DNA from: Pycnopodia helianthoides
Lineage: Eukaryota > Echinodermata > Asteroidea > Forcipulatida > Asteriidae
Assembly: GCA_032158295.1 (NCBI GenBank)
Contig: CM063249.1
Location: 13,744,078 to 13,808,077, forward strand
Reading direction: 5' to 3'
DNA: 64,000 bases
Shown here: positions 26,901 through 38,900 of the stretch, in pieces
Numbering within the stretch: position 1 is the stretch's first letter
Layout of the letters: each line of letters begins with the position of its first letter
Made by a program: the position numbers and the translations under genes
The notes under the pieces: generated by a model
Told to the model about the DNA's origin: nothing
The model's input: the letters and a program-made list of their open reading frames with translations, nothing else
Database searches by the model: none

Positions 26901-29900
26901 GTGAACTTTGACCCTACCTCCAGAGACTCTTTGCCATGGCCAGAGTCATTTTCTCTCGGACGACTGGGGACAGGGGCAGCCTGGTGCAGTGACTGCGCTA
27001 CCGTAGCAACCACACTGGACTCGTTGGGCAATTCCTCAGCAGCGTGGCCATGCATGTGCGCGTTATCAGCTTTAAAACCAAAGCCATTTCGTTTTTCCGC
27101 CTTTTGTGAGATTTTTTTTTTTTTTTTTTCCATATTTTTTAAAAGCATGCCACAGGCAACATGGAATCCATATAAAAGAAAAGGAAAAACAATGGAAATA
27201 CATTTTGGAAAATGAAAAAGCAGGTGGTTTGGAAGACATGAAAAGGAAAAACGGGTTACCAAAATTAAGGAAACAAAATCACTTGTAACACTCGGCAAAC
27301 AGTTTTCGAAGAAAACAAATCATATTTACAAAATTATAGCCACCGTTAGGAAATCAACAAACGGAAAAGAAGACACTTTGAAGTGCCACAAAAACAAGGG
27401 TTTATATTTAACGATGGCACACTTTTTCAAAACAATCATATCGCCAGGTCAGTGCAAAAACGTCGGGCCAACAATTCGTGTTTGAAACTACAATGTTGTA
27501 TCTCTCTTATAACCTTGAGAGGAGTGAGTGAAAGCATACAATGAAGTTACAGCAGACAACAGTATTTCTAGTGCAGCTTTAAAATTGCAGTCTGAAATAC
27601 TTCCCACTCTTTCACTTCCTGTGGTGTCCTCCCCTCTATGTGTTCCCAACGGAATATTGTGATATTTGAGCCTTCTATCGCATTTTTATGCCGAAAGTGG
27701 AGGACAAAGCTACCACAATCTAGGGAGTGCACCAGTAGTCAAAGCTGTTTTGATAAACTACAATGTATCTCAAGTTATGTTTTTTTCTCAATTTTGGGAG
27801 CTGAATTAGTTGACATATCAAATTTTGGGCTGATATAATGTTTGCCATGGATCAAATATTTGAAAAAAGGTTACAAGAATACAGATTATTTTGAGAGCAT
27901 CGTTAATCTGCTTTGATTAAATTGTTGGTTGCTAAGACTACACCAGGAATTACACGGAAGCCATGGTTACTGATTGCCCCTGGTATTGGCCTTCGTGCCC
28001 CTTTAAAAGTTTCCCATAGACTTTAAGATTTTCCAATGGAAGTGCCCTTTCAAAAATGAGAATGGCCTTGCCCTCTCAAAGATGAAATCCCAGGCCTGAC
28101 ACTTGTCTTTGTACATGTGTGTGATAAGCAATGTATACTGTGCTTATATCTCTTAGTGCCGAGATACAACGTTGTAATCAAAAATTGAGATACAACATTT
28201 CTGCACTGATGCAACGATAAGAACACAGGTTTTCATGCAATATTAAATCAAACAATTCCACCATAAAATTCAACCATAGAGCGGCGGTCAAGTTGAAAGC
28301 CTAAAGTTACAAGATTACTCAGTGAGTAACAGAAAATGACTTTTTGAAGTTACAAGATTACTCAGTGAGTAACAGATAATGACTTCTTGATGTTATAAGA
28401 TTACTCAGTGAGTAACAGATAATGACTTCTTGAAGTTCCAAGATTATTCAGTGTTAGAAAATGACTTTTTGAAGTTACAAGATTACTACATGTAAGAGAG
28501 CAACAGAAACTGACTTCTTCAAGTTATAAGATTACTCAGTAACAGAAAATGACTTCTTGGTGGCCTTCTACTTAAGTCAAAGTTTTCATGAGTAAAGAAA
28601 TTAGAGGGCAACTTCTTAAAGCTGGTAACCACTGAAATCCGCAAAGCCCAGAAAAATGTTGCGAAGCAGAATTTGGTAACCCACTGAAATGCATCTAGTT
28701 TATATTGTTGCGGCTGGTGCCCTGCCAGTTATGCAAAGCAGTTTGCTAAGCAGAGTTTTCTGCTTAACAGCTTTATGAAATTGGGGCAGAAACCTACCTG
28801 AGGTGCAGCTGAGCCTGACCTCCGAGAAACATCTTGGGACCTGGGAGAACTGGAGTCTTGCGGCGGTAAGCCTGCATTCCTGGCGATACCCGAGGTTGTT
28901 GATCCCATAGAGCTGAGGGAGCTGGTGCTACTGCTTCTCTTCTCTCGTGTGACCAAGTCGGAGTTGCTGGGTCTAGGAGGGGGTTTACCCCGGACCTTGG
29001 CCACTTTGTGGATTGGTGCAAAGAGCCCATGCTTAGGCTGGCACTGGAAGTACCTAATATACAGAGGGGGCAAACGGGTGATGGAAACTAATCAAAACAG
29101 GTTGTTGTGTGGTGCCACAGGGTTTCTTTTTGGGTCCTCCTGTATGATCATTAGGGGGTTATATATTGGATGTTAATACATTTAGTTCCTGGGGAAAATC
29201 TCAGCCCATTTTGAACTTATTGCAAGGTATTTTTGGTTTAAAAGCCCAGATTTTGTACGCATAGGTTAAAGGAGTGGCAACAAGGCACATTCATGATTAA
29301 TGTGCACATGATGGCTTTGGTATTGATTACCCAAATAATCAAACAGTGCTTGGCAGGGGGTAAGGCACGCCAATCTCATCCAAGTTTAAAGCTTTGGGTG
29401 TTGAGTTACCAAGCTGATGAATTCTAATGGATGTGGAACAGCAGTATTCTTCCTTTACAAAGGTCCTCTGGCAAAATGCTAACTACTGAGAACACCTGAG
29501 GACCAGTCACAATTCTCTCCAAGTGGTCCTGGGTCCGATGCATGGCTCTGACTAGGAAATTCTTCTCTTACAACCCATAGATTTATGTGCTCTACAGGGC
29601 CCACCGTAAGTGCTGAATTCCGCAGAAAGCAGAGCCATGAAATTGGACCGAGCTGACTACAATCTACATTCAGTGTTGAAAAGCATCCCTACATCATGTG
29701 AAACACGAACTACTGAAAAAGCTGGGGGACTAGCTAACTGGTCCCGATCACTGGAAAAGTTAAGAGAAATCTTTGGACCCCAATCAAAAATCTCAAAAGG
29801 AACAAAGTGAAGGTGCACTAGAAACAACAGGCAATATCCTCATATCCCTCGATCCTGTCACGGTCCTTTACCTTGTTCCTGCCACAGCACCGTCATTTTT

Positions 29901-32900
29901 ACCAAGCTCATCATCCAGCTCTACCCCAGCCCAGTCCCCCTTGGCAAATTCAGTGGTACCGATGTAGCGCAGCGTCCCTAGTTTAGTACCACTGACCATT
30001 ACACGATCTCCACCCTGCAAAAAGAAAACAAAATGGTAAATTACTGTTTTAGCAAACATTTTCTATTAGATAAGTAAGCAATTATGGGGTCAAACCTTGA
30101 AATTTTCCTCACATGAACAAATTTCAAATGGCAAGGATCTATGTGTGGGACATATAAAGTATATATAGAGTATAATCTTTTGGTGAAATCTGGTTTTTCC
30201 ATTAACTTGGCTTCGTATCATTAAATGGAACAGTCCAGATTTTACCCAGTGATGATATTCTGTGACAATGCACTCATGCATGCAGTTCCGCCTTTAAAAG
30301 TGAAAGTGAAAGTTTAAAGATAAATAAAGGGGTTAGTTTTAGTATATAAACGTTGACACTGAAACATGACCCCCAAGATTGATAAAAAAATATGGGAAAA
30401 AAGGGGGAATTGCAACAAATATATTTTCAGCTGATTTGTTATTCATTTAGTTGCAAATGTTTACTTTACATATATAGACAAGGTACATTGTACTATGACA
30501 AACATCCTTAAAAGGTACACGGTTAGGGTCTTAGATTGGTAAATACTCCAAAGTAATGACCATAAAAACTTAGGCTACTTAGTGAGAAGCACTGCAGCTG
30601 TTGGATTCACTTCGAAGTACATGTAGCATGATTTGATAATTTTTCACCCAAAAACATTTGAATCTGAGAAACGATTCATGCATGAATTGTTTTCTCAGAT
30701 TTCTGAGGGTTGGTGTCCAATCGCGATTGCTGCCGCCAGAGATGCGGTTGGTACCTGCTGTCACCTCGCTAAATGTGGATGGATTTGAGGTTTTAGTGAA
30801 AAAAAACTGTGACAGTATTTGCTGTTTTCTCAGCAAGTTCACACTGTATTCAGCTGAAACTTTCACATATGACTTTTATTGTACACGTATCTTTCATTAT
30901 TGAATACAATTTTGCCTTTAAATCAGCATGTTGTTGATAAGAAAACCAATCTATGACCCTAACTTTAAACCCAACCGCACATGGTTTGCTCATTTGTGTG
31001 AGCCATGAGAGCTAGCTGCTGAGTATAATATTCAATACTGTCAGAGGTGACCACCCCAGTGATTTGTACAGTGTTAGAGTGCAGAGGCCCAGCCTGTGCA
31101 ATTGACCTGTTGAGTTGTGTCTCTGGAATGCAACATGAAATCAAATCTGTTTATTTTTCTTTCATGAAAATATGTTTTGATAGGGGCATCTCATATGGAG
31201 TTGAACAACACATCACATGTGTGAGGTTGTTGGGGTTTTTTGTACCAAAAGACCTGAGCCCAATTTTGTAGAGCTGATTAAATTTGCCTAACAATTTTCT
31301 GCTAAGCAAATCTCAGCAGGAAACCAGTCAAAGCTGTAGACGCAAAACACATTTTTGGCTGGTAACCTTATTCTTGTACGCAAAAGTTGTAGTTACTTTT
31401 TATGCTTTCAGAAGCAGCTATAGCCTTTGAAATGAAAATGCAAAACAGCATATCCTGAGTTATTGCAAACTGTACTTCAGTTTACAAAGCAAACTTCATT
31501 ATTCAACACTGACAAACGTACGTACATGTAAACACACTCAACCCCATTAACTGAGGACTTTTGTTCTGTTTCGTTACCTACATGTAATCTGGGGGAAGTA
31601 TCAATATTCAGACAGCCCGTTCATCCAAAATACAGATGAACGGGTTGTTGGACTAAAAAGCTGTTGGAATTACAGTAATAGACATATTTACATACGTGTT
31701 TATGTAGCTTATGTAATAATTCAATGGCCCATTTGTCTGCCAGCTAATATCAAACTGTTGGACTACTAGATCATCAGAATTATGGGATGTCAGAATAATT
31801 GGCTAGCAACTTTCCATACATGTATGTACATACACCATATTTAAATAGAAGAATAAAAAGTTATCCGACTAATGAGCCTTTGGCCATGTTGGCCTTATGA
31901 CTCTTATGACTATTTGAGGACCCCCACTTTGTTGTTTTCCTCCCTCAAAAATTTAATTATACACTGTACTGTATTTTTACAAGTCCAGTTACATGTTGTT
32001 TCACTCACAATGTATATTTGAAGCACCATCATTTAACATACACCTACATTAAAATACATACCTTTAACCCAGTATTGTCCCCAGTTGTTTCTTCCACCAT
32101 CCCTGATGTCTTTATAGCTGAGGGGGGTAACTTTGTGACAGAGCCTCTGGGTGACGCTACCCTTGTACCCATTCTGGGTGCCGATGGTAGCCCAGTGGGC
32201 CTCGATACACCTTGTCCAGCTACAGCTGATGCCAGTTTGGCACTTCCTGTTGCAGACTCTCGCGAGAGTTTATCTGGGCGTGCAAAGACGCCCCTTTTGG
32301 GCTCACATTGGAAGTAACGGACTCCGCCGACCGAGCCGTCATTTTTCCCGACGGCGTCGTCGAGTACAACCCCGGCCCATTGGCCGGGGGCAAATTTAGT
32401 CTCACCGAGGAATTGTATGTAGCCTCGCTTGTTACCGCTGACAATGACTCGCTCTCCGATGATGAAGTCATCTTTGGGCGTGGATGAGTTTGAGGAATTT
32501 GTAGTGGGGACCACCTTGACGAGATTATCGGCATATTGGTTGGCTTCGGACGGTTTCATGCCAACCGCTCTAGCTGATTGGGCAACTGCATCTGAGGGGA
32601 GACAGTCAAAGAAATGTCAATGGAAAGTGCATCTTTATTGTTCATACCAGGCACAAATTGACAAAATGCAGAAAACGTTGTAAAATATTGAAGAAGCAAA
32701 ATGCAAAAATTATAAAGTCACAAGTGAAAAGGAATTTAAAAATATGTATATATTGGTTGGCCTTGGACGATTTCATGCAAACCACTCCACAGATTGGGCA
32801 ACTGCGTCTGGTCAAAGAAATGTAAATGGAAAGTACATATTGTTCGCACCAAGCACAAATTTACAAAATGCACAAAACTTTTTTAAATGTTGAAAAATGC

Positions 32901-35900
32901 GTTAATTTATACAGTCACAAGTGAAAAGGTACAACAAAAAAGTGTTTAAATTAAAAAACAATAATTTTTTTTTTTTTAAACCCTCAGTGGCGCTGTACAC
33001 TTTGTCACTCACAAAAAAGAGAATGAACACTGCGGCAAAAAATTTTGGGAGGGGGAAGGGACAAAAATACCTTGAGAAAATACATGCGCGGAAATTTTAA
33101 AAAGGTGCGCTACCTTTTATTTATAGCTTTGTCAATGTCTTCAAATGCAAAATTTAAGTAACAATTTTTCATCCTAGCAAAACATTCAAACAACCATGCA
33201 ATACATTTACACTAGAAAATTTAAAATGAGTGTCATTATTAAACATCTAGGGGGGTTAATATCACATTGTTACAACAGATAAACTTAAACAAAAGATTTT
33301 TTTAATTCACATTTAATGAAATAAATTATGTAATATCAAACGATATACATTTACAAAAACAACACCAAACAGTACACAAATGTTGGCTGCATACTGTACT
33401 GAAACATAATCACAAGGTGAAATTTGGACTGGTTCATTGTATGAAATAAAGACATCTAAAATGGAAGAGTCCAGATTACAACAGGTGATTGCAGCACATT
33501 CTGCCCTGTTGTACCAATAAAAGTAATGCAGTGTCTGTTTTACATACATGTACAGTACATAACAAGTTTTTAATTATTTTATTAATTCCTATAAATAGAT
33601 TGAAAAAATGTGCTTTATAAATACATGTACATTGTAATTAAAGTTGCAAACATTTTCAAGCGCACACCCACAATGGTGCTTTCATTACTGTATTATGAGA
33701 GGGCACAATGACCTTTGGAAACAATAAACTTAGAAGTTGCAAACATTTTCAAGCGCACACCCACAATGGTGCTTTCATTACTGTATTATGAGAGGGGCAC
33801 AATGACCTTTGGAAACAATAAACTTAGAACTTTGACATTAATTGGCCGTTCTCAATGAGTTCTTGATTATATGAAAGTGAAATTAATAACTAAGAAATTT
33901 TGTATTTCTTGTATTTCTGTAGCTAACAATATCTTCAAGATAATCATAGAGTTTGTAAAAAAAAAAAGGCCTTTGAACAAAAGCTTTCAGTTGTGTAAGA
34001 TAGTGTGTTTCACTCTTGAGTGGTCAAACAGTGCAGTCACCAGCATTTGTTTATGTCCAAACAATTCGTAACGAAGAGTTAATGAAATTTGGCCCGGTAT
34101 GTTCATAATTGACTGCATGAATTGAATGACAAAATATTTTTTGAAATCCAATCCATTTTGGAGGGTGGTAGCAATGCATTGCAAAATATTGGATGGCATG
34201 TGACACATTTTCCACCAATCAAACAACAAGAATGTAATAGTGGACCCAGGATGCTACACAGGATCTGTGGTCTAATGTAGCATTGCATCCGGACTTCATA
34301 AATGTTCTGCAGTCTACCAAACCATAGAGTAAGGACACACAATACCAGACAAGTACAGTATAATATATGTTTGTACATTTATATATTATACATGTATATG
34401 TATTTTTCAATCTTAAAGGCAGGGTCATAATTGGTAGTGTCGGAATTTCTTTTAAATAATTTCTACAAGAAAACTTACTTGTTATGGTGGTAATGGTAGT
34501 AAGCATCCTGCGAAATTATTTGGTCTAAAATGCCCCCGTTGATTAGAAATCAAAACAAATATTTGAATACAGTGCATGAGAAACGATTCATGCATAAAAT
34601 CGTTTCTCAGAATTTTCGGAGGGTTGGTGTCCGTTCGTGAATGCTGCGACCAGATGGATTTGACGTTCATGTGAAAATACCGTGACAGTTTTTTTGCAGT
34701 TTCCTCAGCAAATAGACACTTGCTGAAACTTTCACATGTGACATTTTACTTGAATTTTCCTTTAATTTTGCCAATAAATAAGCATTATATTCACAAAAAC
34801 AACCAATGACCCAATCTTTTTCAACTTGACATTCTGATCCCACATACTTTCAGCAAAAAGATCATCGACCTCATACACCACTAATATCTTATTAGCCAGC
34901 CCATGATGCTGACCACTGACCTCATGATACCAATGACTGCTGGGCATTTGACCTTCACGATCATTGACCCTCGGAGGTGAAAGCCTCAGTTCATTTCTCT
35001 TCATAATTCCACATGAGAATAACAAATTCCAAACTTCTTGAGAAATTAAGTTTGTCTGATTTGAAGATACACACTGACCAACACAGAAATGGACTGCAAA
35101 GGGAGGGTATACCTTTGGTATTTACTCCAAAAATTAATGACCATAAAAACTGACTTGGTAAAGAGCACTTGAGAGCTGTTGATACTATACAACATTGTTA
35201 GAAACAACCCCCTTTGAAGTAGTGTAGTTTAAGAGAAAGAGGTTACATTTCACCCAATAATTTCTCAGGCATCTGAAATACAAGATTCTATGAAACGAGG
35301 GTGGTTTTTGTTCATTTATTAATTTTTTGCAACTTTGATGAACATTTAAGACCAAATTTTCACAGGTTTGGATATTTTATGCATGTTGGGATACATCAAG
35401 TGTATACTGGTCTTTGACAATAACAAAAAGTATACCCTGCCTTTAGGTAAGTTGTAATGTACTTCATTCAGTAAATTTTACTTTTTACTATTTCTGTAAC
35501 CCATTTGTACTAACTCTTCCAAGAGTTTATATCCCACAATCCTACCTGAATGGCAAACGTTCGCCATCTTTCATAATTTTAACATTTAGTTTTCCATTAC
35601 AACTTCGTTGCTGTACCTCAAAGATTGCGAACACTAGCCATTCTCAAAGGATTGTGGGAAATTTGTGACGTCATTGCAACCCACCTATTCAGAAAGTTGT
35701 CTGACTACAGTCATGACAGTATGTACATGTAGGACTTCTGACTGCAGACCTGAACAGTTGCTTAGGCCCTACTCATATATGATTGAACCAGGCATACAAA
35801 CATACATTTGTACACTACACAGGCACAGCCTTCAGAAAAACTATAGTAGTAAACTTGCATAAATACAACCATGTACATGTATAAAACTCTTTAGGGAGAA

Positions 35901-38900
35901 GTGTTGGTTCGAGAAGAAACACAATAAAGGGTACCACTTCCGTCACATTAGTTTTTTCCAGCAGTTGCCATTAGTTTACCTGAAACCACCCAAAAAGTGC
36001 TTCAACATGTGAATGGACATGCACACTAAAACAGAAAATAATTTAAGTTAATTCATTTGACAAAGTTTTTTTTGGTTTTTTTTTTCACCCTAAAATTACC
36101 ATTAAAAATGGGCGGAAAAAGTTGCATAATTTTTCGGTCCACTTTTTTTTATTGAAATTCAAGGGTTAAACAATTTTATAAATACCAGGCGAAACCAACT
36201 CAAACTATGTTCAGTACAAGCCTGCATGTCCATTCATACATGCTGAAACACCTTTGGACAGTTTCAGGAACTTAACGAAAAGATTACAACCATTGGGAAA
36301 AACTGCAAACATTGTTGTAGAAAAATCATACCCTTTAGTGTGTTTCCCGTCTTTTCCTAGAACTACATTTGTTAATCAAGCTGAAGTTGTTAAATTGCCT
36401 TACAATTATCACTCTTCCGATGGAAACTGAAGGAGAACATGCCCTTTCCCTTAGACATGTTGACGGCCGGCTAATAATCCAGAGTTTAACAGCGAATGGA
36501 ATCCAACATCACCATCAACCAAGTACAGTACACCAGAAGAGCAGTATACATGTACTTTCCTGGCATTCAAAATAACAGCTCTCACAGGAATCACTTTTGA
36601 TTTCACAGACTCAAAGTTTCGTGCCAAATGAAGCGCAGCACAGTCACTCAAACTTCAGAATGATGTTCTTACAACCAGTATAAATAAACTACAGTAAAGT
36701 TGAACCCCTACAAACAATGCAGCCAATAACTTGTACTGTAAGCTTAACATCACCTATCACTTCCTTATACAAACTGCATGACTTTGGTATTGGCTTTTGG
36801 CGAGTGCCTGGCTCTTATCAACACGTCAACCACCTTCCTGTTTCTGAAGTATTGTAGACCATTTTTCCAACAGGGGGTTTACTTGCTTTATGGCATGTCT
36901 GACTTTTCCATTGATCACCTCTGATGAAGTCAGCAGGATCCAGGGTCCCCGCTGACCCATTTCTATTATGTCTGGAGTTGTGGAGCCCAGTGTTATGATG
37001 AAGGGTTGGCAGGGGAAAAAATGGATTGTCATAGAAATGTGACGTGATTTTTTGACACACACCAGGGACTTCCAATGAAAGTGTCTCCCCTTTGTTATTG
37101 ATCACTATGAATAGATTTCTGTGTGTACTTGATTTCTTGATCGGTCACACACTTTCTGACATTCTCATCATGTAATGATTGCAATAGAAAAAGAAATTCC
37201 AGAAATTTTTGTCTTCTTTTTTTACCCTTTGGCAAAGCAAAACTGGGTTGTTTATTCCTTTTAGGGATATCATGCATTTCTTGGGTTTTTTTTTGGTAGG
37301 GTTACACGACCCAATCCACTGTTTTTAACACCATCACCCTAACCTGTGAAATTGGTGGTTGCGTTTTTGTGGGAACAACTCAAAAAGGTTTATATTTTGG
37401 CGTACAATTTTTGCATTTATTTTAAGGCTTGTTTTGATAACAGTAATCGATGCAATCAGTCATTAAGGGGGGGGGGGCTTCTTCAAGTGTTATTTTCTTA
37501 ACTCTATCACAGTATTTCAGCTGGAAATATTTCTATAGAGGATTGATTACTGGTGTGCACTTCATAATCAGTGACTTTTTAAGTTGCAACCTACTATTTT
37601 TGTTATACTTTTTTCTTTAATTGTGCACAACAATTTTCCATGAAACCTTTACACAAAGCATGTGTCATGGCCAAGCGATCTAGTGCACCAGACTCAAGTT
37701 CTGTTGGCTAATGTAAGTCAACAGGGTGTGGGTTCAAATCCCATTCATGACACTTGTGTCCTTGACCAAGATACTTAAGTGCTTCTCTTCACCTAGGAGT
37801 ACATAGGTACCTGTAAGGGATGTAGAATCCATGAGCGTCAAAATTGGAGGATACCAGGTAAAACATAAATATCCATCATTGTTTATTTTTAATGTACCAA
37901 ACTAAAACACTATAACTTTTTTATGTGGTTCAAAAAATTGAAATGATGTTTTCATAATCCGCTCTTTAAATTAATAATATATCCCCTCAGTAAAAAATGA
38001 AGTTTCCCATCTGTGTAATCCAGGAATGCAGTTGCTTCTAGGAAGTTCCGTAGTGCCATTGTAAAAGCCAGAGGCCTCGCTATACTAAAAATACATTTGT
38101 GTATAATGATCAAGGGTGTAGTTTATCAGCAACAGACATACATGTACACTGTACAAGCAGGAACTGGCCCACAGGTACAATGTTATCCAAGCAGCCAGTC
38201 CATATGATCAGTGCATTCTATACTGAATTTAAGGGCAAGGACATACATACATATTTAAATCTCTATAAAATCTGAATACACAAGTACAATATGTACCTGA
38301 TACAGAATTTTAATGCACTGTGCGATCACAGATCTTCATAATGTGTACACGTACATTATTTTACAATACAGGCCTGGAATTAAACAGAGGCCATGGAAGC
38401 CTGTGCCTAAGTTGCCCATGGTCTTGGCCTTGGTGCCCCTTCAAAAGTTTCCCATGGACTTTAAGATTTTCCAATGGAAGTGCCCTCTAAAAAAGGAAAT
38501 TCCAGGCCTGCAATACACATACTGTACATGTACACACGTAGAGTACATGTACGTCACCTGTACACATTGTAGACTTAGCCCAAGTCAGTTCTTGTGAGCA
38601 CTTGGTCTGTAGTGCACGTTTTTTTAGCTTCCTGTAACCTACGCCCTCATGCGTCAGTTCAGTGCCAATCCAATGAGCTGCTGACAGCGACGTTGAATGA
38701 CACATTACTGTCTTATTACTTGCAAATTGAATGGCTCTTTTTACTCTACAGTACATTCTTCTACAGTAGTACGATACAATGCATACATTACATATTGAAG
38801 AAGACCTACAAATAGTGCCCTCATCACCTGCCTAAGTTGCGCAAATTATACGCATTAAGTCTGCTCTCTTCTACTTGCAGCTTAGTATGTAAATTTAATT

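Larger units (their letters stand above)
19070..26917 (-). other. CLIP1 intron 5 (7.8 kb), may hide one exon
   Basis: Vertebrate CLIP1 has a conserved coiled-coil stretch (LQEALKEKQQHIEQLL and following) where this intron lies. I did not find a matching exon here. Contents include a minisatellite, several MITEs, a tandem-duplicated MITE, CCAAT-rich sequence and a 14-bp array. A 62-codon frame at 20952-21140 on the minus strand is of unknown origin. Confidence 0.6.
27035..28797 (-). other. CLIP1 intron 4
   Basis: Contains a T run (27111-27130), a CAGGCCTG element (27943-28098), a 43-bp tandem array (28305-28560) and a MITE end fragment (28700-28790). Confidence 0.6.

Noticed and set aside
26831..27298. 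Taking the whole 155-codon minus frame around exon 5 as coding
   Set aside because: Its upstream half is a poly-A derived lysine run and its downstream half lies past a good donor; only the middle can be exonic.
28305..28560. CRISPR-like array
   Set aside because: Direct tandem repeat with no spacers, in animal DNA.
32018..32683. Plus-strand frames opposite the first CAP-Gly exon
   Set aside because: Antisense to a conserved exon; the GC-rich coding sequence keeps the opposite frames open.
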